Assembly (NCBI GenBank): GCA_905236225.1
Contig: CAJOPM010000177.1
Location: 1-20,976, forward strand
Source of the DNA: an uncultured Eubacterium sp.
GTDB taxonomy: Bacteria > Bacillota > Clostridia > Lachnospirales > Lachnospiraceae
Direction of reading: 5' to 3'
Length of the DNA: 20,976 nucleotides
Made by a program: the position numbers and the translations under genes. Of this stretch, positions 7,870-16,206 are shown piece after piece (position 1 is the first letter of the stretch; each line of letters opens with the position of its first letter). The notes beneath the pieces were generated by a model. The model made no database searches. It was not told the origin of the DNA and saw only the letters and a program-made list of their open reading frames with translations.

Positions 7870-9264
7870 ATGAAAAGAGCAAGGATGGACGATATAAAAT
7901 CCACTGTGCGTAAGATCGAGGCTCTGATAGAGATTGTCGCTCTTGCGCTTCTTTTCTATATGGTATGGTATGGATTTTATCGTATGACGGGACATCTTTT
8001 TAACGGGCGCGGTAAGTTCGTGCTGATAGGTGTCTATGCTTTTTTAATATTAATATTGTTTGTTTACTGCGAGGCGTTTAAGTTTGGATATTTGAGGCTT
8101 ACGGATGTTGTTATATCGCAGTGGGTTGCGGTTAGTATCGGTAATTTTATTACTTACTTCCAACTTTCGCTTATGCTTAATGTCATGCAGAATCCTCTGC
8201 CGCTTATCGGACTTAATTTCCTTGATATGGCGGTGTGTTTGATATGTTGCTATTGCTATTCGGGAATATATCACAGGATGTATGTGCCGAGAAATATGAT
8301 TTTAATATACGGCAATATTAATGCGGTCTCGCTTAAGCTAAAACTTGATACAAGATCGGATAAATATCATATTTCCAAAATGATGTCGACAGATGAAGGC
8401 TTTGATAAAATCTGCGGCGAACTCTCCAAGCATGATGCTGTGGTAATTAATGATGTTGAGGCGCAGATGAGAAATGACATCTTAAAGTACTGCTATAAAA
8501 GAGAAATCAGAACTTATATAGTTCCAAAGATTACAGATATTATCAACAGAGGAGCTACCGACATTACGCTCTTTGATACGCCGCTTTTGCTCGTAAAAGG
8601 CACGGGACTTTCAAAAATGCAGGAATTTGCAAAGCGTATCTTTGATATTGTATTTTGTATTATTGCGCTGATTCCGGGGCTACCGATAATGCTTGTTGTG
8701 GCGCTGCTTATAAAGTTAGATGATGGAGGGCCTGTATTTTACAGACAGGAGCGAGTCACCAAAGGTGGTAAAGTATTTAGTATTTTAAAATTCAGAAGTA
8801 TGATTGTAGATGCCGAAAAAAGCGGGATATCCGTTCCGGCAACCGATCATGATCCCAGAATCACAAAGGTAGGCAATTGGATAAGAGCGACCAGAATCGA
8901 TGAACTTCCGCAGATCCTCAATATCCTAAAAGGCGATATGAGCTGGTGCGGTCCCAGGCCGGAAAGATGCGAGCATGTGGAAAAATATACTAAGGATATA
9001 CCGGAATTTGAGTTTAGATTTAAGGTAAAGGGCGGGCTTACAGGATACGCACAGATATACGGCAAATACAATACGACAGCATATGATAAACTCAGGCTCG
9101 ATTTGATGTATATTGAGAATTACAATGTATTATTGGATTTTAAACTTTTGCTGCTTACGTTTAAGGTATTGATTAGAAAAGAATCAACCGAAGGCTTTGA
9201 CAAGGTTGCAGATGCAGCAACAATCAGAAAACTATTAGAGGAAAGCGAGCATACATCCTCATGA
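7870..9264 (+). CDS. Polyprenyl-phosphate sugar-1-phosphate transferase (WbaP/Bac_transf family)
   Basis: Initiating enzyme for a surface polymer: transfers a sugar-1-phosphate from a nucleotide sugar to undecaprenyl phosphate at the membrane. The 464-residue protein has four N-terminal membrane helices (about 18-38, 49-68, 78-98 and 112-134), a soluble middle domain (about 140-245), and a C-terminal catalytic domain opening with a hydrophobic re-entrant segment (256-282). Family motifs seen: KFRSM at 307-311, IDELPQ at 343-348, GPRPER at 361-366 and VKGGLTGYAQ at 386-395. The last is usually KPGLTG; here Gly replaces Pro. The sugar donor cannot be predicted. Its TGA overlaps the next ATG (9261-9264), coupling it to a TagB/TagF-like enzyme, which places it in teichoic-acid-like or capsule synthesis. 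Confidence 0.92.
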   Translation: MKRARMDDIKSTVRKIEALIEIVALALLFYMVWYGFYRMTGHLFNGRGKFVLIGVYAFLILILFVYCEAFKFGYLRLTDVVISQWVAVSIGNFITYFQLSLMLNVMQNPLPLIGLNFLDMAVCLICCYCYSGIYHRMYVPRNMILIYGNINAVSLKLKLDTRSDKYHISKMMSTDEGFDKICGELSKHDAVVINDVEAQMRNDILKYCYKREIRTYIVPKITDIINRGATDITLFDTPLLLVKGTGLSKMQEFAKRIFDIVFCIIALIPGLPIMLVVALLIKLDDGGPVFYRQERVTKGGKVFSILKFRSMIVDAEKSGISVPATDHDPRITKVGNWIRATRIDELPQILNILKGDMSWCGPRPERCEHVEKYTKDIPEFEFRFKVKGGLTGYAQIYGKYNTTAYDKLRLDLMYIENYNVLLDFKLLLLTFKVLIRKESTEGFDKVADAATIRKLLEESEHTSS

Positions 9265-10382
9265 ATAAAAAAATAATCAAAATAGGTATAGTCTTTTTAA
9301 ATATACTTTACAGCTTTTACAAACTTGCAGGTCAGAATAATCAGCTGCTTATAGTTAGCAGGCAATCCGATGAACCCTCTATAGATATAAGGCTTATAAA
9401 GGCTATTATAGAGAATGTCGGACATATTGACGTAAAAGTGATGTGCAGGCACAAAAGCTCCGATACATCATTTGATTTAAGCTACTTTAGATATATGAGC
9501 GGGCCGCTTATGAGAGAGTTTGCAAGGTCAAAAGTAGTATTGCTTGATGGATATTGCATACCGGCAAGCATTTTAAAACATCGCAGAAATTTAAAGATTG
9601 TGCAGATGTGGCATGCCATGGGTGCATTCAAAAAATTCGGATATGAATTGGTAGGAAAGCAGGAAGGACATTCAGAGGAACTTGCACAGCTTATGCGTAT
9701 GCATAAGAATTATGACTACGTGCTTGTCAGCTCTAAGGCATGCATTAAGCCAATGAGTAGAGCATTTGGATGTGATGAGAGTATCATCAAAGTACTGCCG
9801 CCTCCAAAGGTCGACTTTATTAAGTGGGAGCCCTACAAGCTGCAGGCGGCATCAGACATCAAATCTGTATATGATATTCAGGATAAGAAGCTTATATTAT
9901 ATGCGCCGACATTTAGAAGAGATGGCAGGGAAGTAGAGTATATGAGGGCTCTTGCGGATGCTATTGATTATGATAAGTATAATCTGGTAATAAAGCCGCA
10001 TCCGATAAGTGAGTATCCGAATGACTGCAAGGGAGCAATACTTGACAGACAATTTTCATCTACCCACTGGCTCTCGGTTTGCGATGCGGTCGTTACCGAC
10101 TACTCGGCATTTATATTAGAAGCAGCTATATCAGGCAAGCCAATATACAGATTTGTTCCGGATATTGAAGAATACGAAGATGTAAGAGGGTTCTTTGACG
10201 GGGTACTTGATGAGTTCCCGGGAGAGGCTTTTAAAGATGCCGCCCAAATGATTAGGGCGATAGATAATCAAAACTGTGATATGGACAAGGTTGCTGCATT
10301 TGCTGATAAATACTTAGAAGATGGAGATAATGCCGCAAGAGAAGTTGTTATATTCTTAGAAAGTCTGGTTGATGAAGAATAA
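9261..10382 (+). CDS. CDP-glycerol/CDP-ribitol phosphotransferase family (TagB/TagF-like)
   Basis: Member of the Glyphos_transf family, which moves glycerol-phosphate or ribitol-phosphate from the CDP-activated form onto a lipid-linked acceptor on the cytoplasmic face of the membrane. The 373 residues hold only the catalytic core. Motifs: WHAMGAFKKFG at 117-127 (catalytic-type His118), APTFRRDG at 215-222, KPHP at 245-248 and TDYSAFILE at 279-287, the CDP-binding and acceptor signature, followed by GKPIY. The N-terminal segment 1-20 is amphipathic to hydrophobic and may be a membrane-association helix. ATG overlaps the stop of the upstream phosphotransferase. Whether it is a primase (TagB-like, one unit) or a polymerase (TagF-like) cannot be told; the short length favours a single-unit or short-chain enzyme. 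Confidence 0.88.
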   Translation: MNKKIIKIGIVFLNILYSFYKLAGQNNQLLIVSRQSDEPSIDIRLIKAIIENVGHIDVKVMCRHKSSDTSFDLSYFRYMSGPLMREFARSKVVLLDGYCIPASILKHRRNLKIVQMWHAMGAFKKFGYELVGKQEGHSEELAQLMRMHKNYDYVLVSSKACIKPMSRAFGCDESIIKVLPPPKVDFIKWEPYKLQAASDIKSVYDIQDKKLILYAPTFRRDGREVEYMRALADAIDYDKYNLVIKPHPISEYPNDCKGAILDRQFSSTHWLSVCDAVVTDYSAFILEAAISGKPIYRFVPDIEEYEDVRGFFDGVLDEFPGEAFKDAAQMIRAIDNQNCDMDKVAAFADKYLEDGDNAAREVVIFLESLVDEE

Positions 10383-10399
10383 AATCAAAAAGGTGTAAG

Positions 10400-11575
10400 A
10401 TGAAACGAGGACCGTTTTTCTATTTTGTATATGGGATATACAGAGATTTAAAATATGTCTATTTGCTTCCGGCAATTTACAAAAGGGCTTCTAAAAAACC
10501 TATTGTAAAAGACAAGGCAGTGTTTGTTGAATTTAGGCTTGATAAGATATCAAACAGTATCCGCCTGCTATATGACAGGCTTGATAAAGAGGGCTATAAG
10601 CTTAGTTGTCACTTCCTGAGAAAAGGTTTTGTAGGAGAAATCAAACATACAATAAATGCCATTAAATACGTAAAGGATGCGGCCACAGCGCAGATTGTTG
10701 TATTTGACGAAGGATCGGAAGTAGCAGGCTGTATTAAAAAAAGGCAGTCTCAAAAAATTATCAACACATGGCATGGGTGCGGGGCTTTCAAAAGATTCGG
10801 ATTTAGCACGGTGGGAATGATATTTGGAGACAAGATGCAAAATCTTCTTAAATACCCTTCGCATCCGGATTATGATATGGTTACGGTATCCTCAGATGAA
10901 GTGAGATGGGCTTATATAGAGGCAATGCATAAAGAAGATAATCCCGGGTGCATAAAAGATGTCGGAATAAGCAGGACAGATGTTTTTTTTGATGATGAAT
11001 ATTTAAAAGATGCAAGGCGCCGGCTTCTTGACGCAATCCCAGCGGCGCAAGGCAAAAAAATCATACTTTATGCACCGACGTTTAGGGGCAGGGTATCGTC
11101 TGCAAAAGCTCCCGATAAGCTTAATATTGCAATGATGAAAGAAGCCTTGAGCGATGAATATATTTTGCTGATAAAACATCACCCGGTAGTAAAGGTAAGA
11201 CCGAAAATAGATAAAGAGTGCTCGGATTTTGCATTTGACGTTTCTGATGATCTTGGAATCGAGGAGCTTATCATAAACGCAGATATATGTATTTCGGACT
11301 ATTCGTCGTTGATATTTGAGTATTCGCTTTTTGAAAGACCTATGATATTTTTTGCTTACGATAAAGCCGAGTTTGATGACTGGAGAGGATTCTATTATGA
11401 CTATGATGAGCTTACTCCGGGACCTGTATTTGAGGAAAATGAGGAAATTATAGATTATATCTTGCATATAGACGACAAATTTGACATAAATGAGGTAAGG
11501 GCTTTTAAAAAAAAGTTTATGTCTGCATGCGACGGTCATGCTACCGACAGAATAATGGAGTTTATAAAGAGGTAA
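10400..11575 (+). CDS. Second CDP-glycerol/CDP-ribitol phosphotransferase family protein (TagF/TarL-like core)
   Basis: Paralogue of the preceding gene in the same Glyphos_transf family, 391 residues. Motifs: TWHGCGAFKRFG at 123-134, ILYAPTFRG at 222-230, KHHP at 259-262, SDYSSLIFE at 299-307, then RPMIFFAYD and a DDWRGFYYDYDELTPGP stretch typical of TagF/TarL enzymes. The DYDELTPGP segment is better preserved than in its neighbour, so this copy looks closer to the chain-extending polymerases, although the long N-terminal half of TagF is absent. SD AAGGTG at 10389-10394 precedes the ATG. It is the last gene of its unit, followed directly by a terminator-like hairpin. The donor (CDP-ribitol versus CDP-glycerol) is unproven; tarIJ downstream make CDP-ribitol the likely substrate for at least one of the pair. 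Confidence 0.89.
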   Translation: MKRGPFFYFVYGIYRDLKYVYLLPAIYKRASKKPIVKDKAVFVEFRLDKISNSIRLLYDRLDKEGYKLSCHFLRKGFVGEIKHTINAIKYVKDAATAQIVVFDEGSEVAGCIKKRQSQKIINTWHGCGAFKRFGFSTVGMIFGDKMQNLLKYPSHPDYDMVTVSSDEVRWAYIEAMHKEDNPGCIKDVGISRTDVFFDDEYLKDARRRLLDAIPAAQGKKIILYAPTFRGRVSSAKAPDKLNIAMMKEALSDEYILLIKHHPVVKVRPKIDKECSDFAFDVSDDLGIEELIINADICISDYSSLIFEYSLFERPMIFFAYDKAEFDDWRGFYYDYDELTPGPVFEENEEIIDYILHIDDKFDINEVRAFKKKFMSACDGHATDRIMEFIKR

Positions 11576-11606
11576 GGGGCGCATCTTTTGCGTCCTTTAT
11601 TTCATT
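11574..11606 (+). terminator. Probable intrinsic terminator ending the first transcription unit
   Basis: A hairpin starts in the stop codon of the upstream gene: arm 11574-11583 (AAGGGGCGCA), loop TCTTT, arm 11589-11598 (TGCGTCCTTT). It forms ten pairs including two G-U, with a broken T-rich tail (TTTATTT) after it. Position at the boundary before a strong promoter supports a terminator, though the T-run is imperfect. Confidence 0.68.
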
Positions 11607-11640
11607 GCATTTGACCTGTGTGGTGTGTTATAATATAGCG
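11605..11640 (+). promoter_or_regulatory. Extended -10 sigma-A type promoter of the tarI operon
   Basis: A perfect TATAAT at 11629-11634 is preceded by TG one base upstream (11626-11627), making an extended -10. A weak -35 (TTGCAT, 11605-11610) is 18 bases away. A better -35 hexamer TTGACC (11611-11616) is only 12 bases from TATAAT, but is 17 bases from an overlapping TATAGC (11634-11639). Either way transcription would start near 11641, leaving a leader of about 105 bases before tarI. Confidence 0.72.
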
Positions 11641-11746
11641 CATTGGTTGCGCAAATGTAATATGTGATACAGCGCAATGTCAGCTTGGAGTTGCCCCGCA
11701 ATTTCGAGGTTGTATTTAACTTAGTTAACTGTTCAGGAGGTTAAGT
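11638..11746 (+). promoter_or_regulatory. Leader of tarI with competing short hairpins
   Basis: The roughly 105-base leader has no gene. GCGCA (11638-11642) can pair with TGCGC (11648-11652); the same TTGCGC (11647-11652) can instead pair with GCGCAA (11672-11677). Further small inverted repeats are TTGC/GCAA (11691-11701) and TTAAC/GTTAA (11716-11728), the latter just before a consensus SD AGGAGG at 11735-11740, 6 bases from the ATG. I recognise no known riboswitch. Regulation by the alternative pairings is only a possibility. Confidence 0.4.
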
Positions 11747-12466
11747 ATGGAATCTAAGAATATATTCGCAGCAGTATTAGCCGGCGGAGTCGGAACGAGA
11801 ATGGGAAATGTTGATAAACCAAAGCAGTTTCTTAATATTGCGGCGAAGCCCATTATTATACATACTATTGAGAAGTTTGTAATTAATTCAAGATTTGAAG
11901 CGATAATAGTACTTACACCAAAGCAGTGGGTTAATAATACCAAGGATTTGGTTAAGAAGTATATTCCGGCGGCTAAGAACGTTTTCGTTATCGAGGGCGG
12001 AGCGAGCCGCAGCGATACTATTATGAATGCAATTGAATATATAGAGAATAATTACAGACTTGATGAAGAGACTGTTATAGTAACACATGACAGCGTACGT
12101 CCTTTTGTCAGTCACAGGATTATAGAAGAAAACATCGATGCCACATTAGAGTATGGCGCATGTGATACGGTCATTCCGGCTACAGATACTATTATCAGAA
12201 GCGATGATAATACATTTATCAATGATGTGCCGCCGCGTAAGGTAATGTATCAGGGACAGACGCCACAGTCATTTAGAGCAAAGAAACTTAAAGAACATTA
12301 CAATTCGCTTAGTGAAGATGAGAAAGAGCAGCTTACCGATGCCTGCAAGATTTTTGTCCTTAAGGGAGAAAAGGTTGCACTTGTAGATGGCGAAATTTCC
12401 AATATGAAAGTTACATATCCGTATGACCTTAAGGTTGCGGAAGCTCTTCTGGGAGGAAATGAATAA
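11747..12466 (+). CDS. tarI: Ribitol-5-phosphate cytidylyltransferase TarI (IspD-like fold)
   Basis: Makes CDP-ribitol from CTP and D-ribitol-5-phosphate, the activated donor for ribitol-phosphate teichoic acids. The 239-residue protein has the nucleotidyltransferase loop LAGGVGTRMG at 11-20, KPKQF at 24-28, EGGASRSDT at 83-91 and THDSVRPF at 113-120. IspD has the same fold, but the DSVRPF form and the immediate coupling to a TarJ-type dehydrogenase point to TarI. Cytoplasmic. First gene of its operon with a consensus SD; the TAA shares a base with the tarJ ATG (TAATG at 12464-12468). If this genome lacks another IspD, a dual role would need considering. Confidence 0.92.
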   Translation: MESKNIFAAVLAGGVGTRMGNVDKPKQFLNIAAKPIIIHTIEKFVINSRFEAIIVLTPKQWVNNTKDLVKKYIPAAKNVFVIEGGASRSDTIMNAIEYIENNYRLDEETVIVTHDSVRPFVSHRIIEENIDATLEYGACDTVIPATDTIIRSDDNTFINDVPPRKVMYQGQTPQSFRAKKLKEHYNSLSEDEKEQLTDACKIFVLKGEKVALVDGEISNMKVTYPYDLKVAEALLGGNE

Positions 12467-13491
12467 TGTTAAATGCTAAATATCAGCTTAAACGTCCTAG
12501 ACAGTTTGAAATATGTTATGAGGATATAACTTTTGATGACGAGCACGTTATTGTAAGACCTACACATCTTTCAATCTGCAATGCAGATCAAAGATATTAT
12601 CAGGGACTGCGTCCGGAGGAGGTCCTTAGACAGAAACTTCCGATGGCTCTTATCCATGAAGGCATAGGTCAGGTTATGTATGATCCTACCGGAACTTTTG
12701 AGGTGGGACAAAAGGTAGTCATGATTCCTAATCTCCCAAGCGAGAAGGATGATGTGATAGGCGAGAATTATCTTAGAAGTTCTAAGTTTAGAGGAAGCGG
12801 AACCGATGGATTCCTTCAGGAATATATTAAAGAGGTTCCTGATAGAATTCTGCCTCTTCCGGACGGTATCAATCCGGTGGTTGCGGCATTTACAGAGATG
12901 GTGTCTGTAAGCTATCACGCACTGGACAGATTTGATAAGATAGCGCATGAGCGCAGAAATGTGATTGGTTTATGGGGTGATGGTAACTTAGGTTATATTA
13001 CGTCACTTTTACTTAAGAAAAAGTACCCTGACACCAAGATATATGTTTTTGGTTTAAGCGAGAACAAGCTCAGCGATTTTACATTCGCAGATGAGGTATT
13101 CCTTACGACTCAGATACCTGATGATCTAAGAATTGATCACGCATTTGAGTGCGCCGGTGGATCGGGCGCGCCTAAGGCAATTAACCAGATTATAGATTAT
13201 ATTCATCCGGAAGGAACTATATCTATATTAGGTGTTACAGAGGAGCTTGCTCCTATTAATACCCGTATGGTACTTGAAAAGGGACTTAGAATATTTGGCT
13301 CTAGCCGCAGCGGAAGAGCCGATTTTAAAGGTTTGCTTGATATGTATGTAGAGCAGCCCGATATAGTTGATTATCTTGAAAATATTGTAGGTACTCAGAT
13401 GAGAGTACGTAATGTCAAAGATATTTCTGCAGCGTTTGAAGCAGATATTCATAAACTTATCGGAAAGACGATAATGATTTGGGACGAATAA
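12466..13491 (+). CDS. tarJ: Ribulose-5-phosphate reductase TarJ (zinc-type alcohol dehydrogenase family)
   Basis: Reduces ribulose-5-phosphate to ribitol-5-phosphate, feeding TarI. Features of the TarJ branch: YQLKRPRQFEI at 6-16, IVRPTHLSICNADQRYYQG at 29-47 with the zinc ligand Cys38, KLPMALIHEGIG at 57-68 with His64 and Glu65, and a nucleotide-binding loop GLWGDGNLGY near 168-177. The four-Cys structural zinc loop of many alcohol dehydrogenases is absent, as expected for this branch. Length of 341 is about usual. Translation is coupled to tarI by a one-base overlap. The pair makes CDP-ribitol from a pentose-phosphate intermediate in the cytoplasm. Confidence 0.95.
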   Translation: MLNAKYQLKRPRQFEICYEDITFDDEHVIVRPTHLSICNADQRYYQGLRPEEVLRQKLPMALIHEGIGQVMYDPTGTFEVGQKVVMIPNLPSEKDDVIGENYLRSSKFRGSGTDGFLQEYIKEVPDRILPLPDGINPVVAAFTEMVSVSYHALDRFDKIAHERRNVIGLWGDGNLGYITSLLLKKKYPDTKIYVFGLSENKLSDFTFADEVFLTTQIPDDLRIDHAFECAGGSGAPKAINQIIDYIHPEGTISILGVTEELAPINTRMVLEKGLRIFGSSRSGRADFKGLLDMYVEQPDIVDYLENIVGTQMRVRNVKDISAAFEADIHKLIGKTIMIWDE

Positions 13492-13494
13492 GAC

Positions 13495-14286
13495 ATGAAA
13501 AGATTTTTTAAGGATTTTGGACGTTTCTGGGAATATGCCAGATATGCGGCCAAGGCATCCCTCGAAGCGGAAGTGGCCGGTTCCTACCTCAATTGGGTGT
13601 GGTGGATACTAGAGCCTTTCTGCTTTATGCTTGTTTACACATTTATTTTTGGTGTGGTTTTTGAAGCCAGAGAATCGCATTTTGCACTGTTTGTTTATAT
13701 CGGACTTACCGTGTGGAACTTCTACAATAAGTCGGTTAAGTCGTCGGTAAGGCTTATTAAGAGAAATAAAGGAACTATATCAAAGGTATATATACCCAAG
13801 TTCATTCTCGTAATAACCGAGATGCTCGTTAATGCCTTTAAGTTCCTGATTGCATGTGCAATTACTGCAGTACTTATGATAGTGCAGGGTGTCGGATTAA
13901 GTATTTATTTCCTTAATATATTTCCGCTTGCGGTCATGCTGTTTTTGGTGACGTTTGCATGCTGCATGCTGGTGATGCATATAGGAGTGTATGTACAGGA
14001 TTTATCAAATATAGTTAACATCTTCTTTAGAGTACTTATGTATATGACGGGTATTTTTTATTCCATCGAGCATAGGCTTGGCGACAGATATCCGACATTA
14101 TCCCGTATTATGACAGATGTTAACCCACTTGCATATCTTGTTACGGGATTTCGAAATGCAGTAGTATATAAAGAACCGATGGATTATAGATTTTGGGCGC
14201 TTTGGGTTGTAATTGCCATTGTTGTTTCCGCAATATGCATCCGTACGGTTTATAAGAACGAGAATAACTATGTCAAAGTCATCTGA
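13495..14286 (+). CDS. tarG: Teichoic acid/polysaccharide ABC exporter, permease TarG/TagG
   Basis: ABC-2 type permease that, with the next gene product, flips or exports a lipid-linked surface polymer. The 263 residues contain about six membrane segments (roughly 33-54, 61-79, 110-130, 140-160, 170-192 and 231-250), with the first cytoplasmic stretch amphipathic (KDFGRFWEYARYAA) as usual in this family. LEPFCFMLVY at 39-48, KVYIPKF near 97-103 and the NPLAYLV segment near 214-220 are typical of the polysaccharide/teichoic subfamily. It begins 3 bases after tarJ and is followed by its ATPase after 22 bases. Confidence 0.93.
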   Translation: MKRFFKDFGRFWEYARYAAKASLEAEVAGSYLNWVWWILEPFCFMLVYTFIFGVVFEARESHFALFVYIGLTVWNFYNKSVKSSVRLIKRNKGTISKVYIPKFILVITEMLVNAFKFLIACAITAVLMIVQGVGLSIYFLNIFPLAVMLFLVTFACCMLVMHIGVYVQDLSNIVNIFFRVLMYMTGIFYSIEHRLGDRYPTLSRIMTDVNPLAYLVTGFRNAVVYKEPMDYRFWALWVVIAIVVSAICIRTVYKNENNYVKVI

Positions 14287-14308
14287 TATAGTTTGAGGTT
14301 AGTTTTTT

Positions 14309-15070
14309 ATGAGTGAAGTTGCAATTAAGGTCGAGAATCTGAAAATCAGATACAAATCTGTAAACAGACGTACCCTCGGTCAAATACTAAGACATAAAAA
14401 AAAGAAGCCCAAAAAAGATATAGTTGAAGCCGTAAAAGGAATATCATTTGAAGTCCCTAAAGGACAGATACTCGGAATTATCGGCAAGAACGGAAGCGGT
14501 AAGTCAACTCTTTTAAGAGCGCTTGCCGGAATCTTTTCGGCAGATGAAGGATATGTTGATACATTTGACAACTCTGTTTCGCTCCTTGCAATCGGGGTAG
14601 GTTTTCAAAAGGCTCTCTCCGGAAGAGAGAATATCATGCTTTCGGGATTGGCGCTTGGTTTTTCAAAAGAAGAGATCCGAGAGAAGATGCCAAAGATAAT
14701 TAAGTTTTCAGAACTTGGGCCGTTTATCGACAGACCGGTTCGGACGTATTCGAGCGGTATGTATTCAAAGCTTGCATTTTCTATAACAGTAGTTTTAAAG
14801 ACTGACATTATGTTGGTTGATGAGGTGCTTAGCGTAGGCGATCAGCGTTTTAAGCGTAAGAGCCTAAAGAGAATGAAAAAGCTTATCCGCAACAAGAAGC
14901 GTACAGTTGTTATAGTATCACATAACATTAACACGCTGCGGACTCTCTGCGAGAAAATAATGTGGATGAACGACGGCGAGATAGTCAAGATCGGTGATAC
15001 GGATGAAGTGCTCGATGAATATGTAGAATTCATGGATAAGAGTGCTGATGAAGACAATGATGAAGATTAA
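14309..15070 (+). CDS. tarH: Teichoic acid/polysaccharide ABC exporter, ATPase TarH/TagH
   Basis: ATP-binding subunit pairing with TarG. The 253 residues show Walker A GKNGSGKS at 59-66, Q-loop Gln100 (GVGFQKALSGRENI), signature YSSGM at 147-151 (the polysaccharide-exporter form), Walker B with catalytic Glu (IMLVDEV, 167-173) and H-loop His205 (VSHN). The insertion before Walker A (RHKKKKPKKD, 28-37) is basic. It ends soon after the ATPase domain with an acidic tail, so it is the short form like staphylococcal TarH and lacks the long extracytoplasmic extension of Bacillus TagH. Polymer specificity cannot be read, but tarIJ upstream and LCP genes downstream support a teichoic-type substrate. 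Confidence 0.94.
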   Translation: MSEVAIKVENLKIRYKSVNRRTLGQILRHKKKKPKKDIVEAVKGISFEVPKGQILGIIGKNGSGKSTLLRALAGIFSADEGYVDTFDNSVSLLAIGVGFQKALSGRENIMLSGLALGFSKEEIREKMPKIIKFSELGPFIDRPVRTYSSGMYSKLAFSITVVLKTDIMLVDEVLSVGDQRFKRKSLKRMKKLIRNKKRTVVIVSHNINTLRTLCEKIMWMNDGEIVKIGDTDEVLDEYVEFMDKSADEDNDED

Positions 15071-15093
15071 AACGTTTTAGAAAAGGTAGTAGT

Positions 15094-16173
15094 ATGAGAA
15101 GATATCGCAGAAAAAAAATAATTGTTATTATCCTGGTAATATTTGCGGTGATTGCGATTGCTTTCGGCGCAGCGTATTTTTATTTTACATATAAAATAGA
15201 CAAGAGCCTTGATAATATTACGCATGAAGAGTTAGATGTTGAAGTAGAAGAAGATGAGGCCGGCGATAAAGGCTATACTCAAATCGCTCTTTTCGGAGTT
15301 GACTCAAGAAGTTCGGGTAGCGCAGCATACGGCAACTCGGACAGCATAATTATAGCAAGCATTGACAATGTAACAAAAGAAGTTAAGCTTGCATCTGTAT
15401 ATCGTGACACATATCTTAATGTCGGTAATGATACCTATAGAAAAGCAAATTATGCATTTGCTGCCGGCGGAGCTTCGCAGGCAGTCAGTATGCTTAATTC
15501 AAATCTTGATTTGCAGATAACAGATTATATTTCAATCGATTTTACAGCGCTTGTTGAAATGGTTGATTTGCTTGGGGGCATCAAAGTTGATGTGTCATAT
15601 GAAGAAGCAAGTGCTATGCAAAAATATATAGTAGAGACGGCATATGCTACAGGCTATACCGATGAGGCAATTTATGTTTCGGAAGGTGAGCAGACACTAA
15701 ACGGAGTCCAGGCAGTAGCTTACGCCAGAATCAGAAAACTTTCGGGCGGAGATTATTCGAGAACCGAAAGACAAAGAATTGTTATCAAAAAGCTTATGAA
15801 AAAAATCAAGAAGGCAGATTCATCAACGCTTCTTAAGGTGCTCGAGGCGATAACGGATGATATGGCAACGAGCTATACTACAGATGAAATTAAGGAATTA
15901 ATTTCGGACGCTTCCGATTATAAGATGGGAGATACTACAGGCTTTCCGACAGCAAAGACATCGGATACGGTAGGAAGCGTAGGAAGTATTGTTATTCCGG
16001 TTAATCTTGATAATAATGTAGAAGAATTGCATGAGTTCCTTTTCCCTGAAGAGGATGGTTATACTGTTTCAGATACTGTGGAAAATTACAGCTATCAGAT
16101 AGTATTAAATCTCGGACAATATACGGCGGACGAGACTGAGGATGATGATTCAAGCGAGACTGATACGCAGTAA
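15094..16173 (+). CDS. LytR-CpsA-Psr (LCP) family ligase, first copy
   Basis: LCP enzymes transfer undecaprenyl-linked polymers such as teichoic acid or capsule to peptidoglycan on the outer face of the membrane. The 359-residue protein has a basic N terminus and one membrane anchor (about 8-32), then an extracytoplasmic LCP domain (about 60-235). Key features: ALFGVDSR at 65-72, the acidic residue in NSDSIII (81-87), SVYRDTY at 101-107 with Arg104, ARIRK at 211-215, and GDYSRTERQR at 219-228. The tail is acidic and Ser/Thr-rich (TEDDDSSETDT), probably disordered. SD AAAAGGTAG lies before the ATG. A paralogue follows one gene later. Confidence 0.93.
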   Translation: MRRYRRKKIIVIILVIFAVIAIAFGAAYFYFTYKIDKSLDNITHEELDVEVEEDEAGDKGYTQIALFGVDSRSSGSAAYGNSDSIIIASIDNVTKEVKLASVYRDTYLNVGNDTYRKANYAFAAGGASQAVSMLNSNLDLQITDYISIDFTALVEMVDLLGGIKVDVSYEEASAMQKYIVETAYATGYTDEAIYVSEGEQTLNGVQAVAYARIRKLSGGDYSRTERQRIVIKKLMKKIKKADSSTLLKVLEAITDDMATSYTTDEIKELISDASDYKMGDTTGFPTAKTSDTVGSVGSIVIPVNLDNNVEELHEFLFPEEDGYTVSDTVENYSYQIVLNLGQYTADETEDDDSSETDTQ

Positions 16174-16195
16174 CAGGTAACATTTGGCTATTGGC

Positions 16196-16200
16196 AGGTG
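16196..16200 (+). promoter_or_regulatory. Ribosome binding site fixing the tandem glycosyltransferase start
   Basis: AGGTG is 6 bases before the ATG at 16207, whereas the in-frame GTG at 16198 would overlap this site and has no SD at a normal distance. The start at 16207 is therefore preferred. Confidence 0.6.
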
Positions 16201-16206
16201 TATGTA

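Noticed and set aside
11003..11584. Long antisense open frame (193 codons) opposite the second TagF-like gene
   Set aside because: No SD, no recognisable domain, composition of an out-of-frame shadow; the + strand gene has clear family motifs.
11611..11634. TTGACC paired with TATAAT as the promoter
   Set aside because: The spacing is only 12 bases; the extended -10 with TTGCAT, or TTGACC with the shifted TATAGC, fits better.
11747..12466. IspD (isoprenoid pathway) for the cytidylyltransferase
   Set aside because: The DSVRPF motif form and one-base overlap with a TarJ-type dehydrogenase favour TarI; IspD activity is not excluded.
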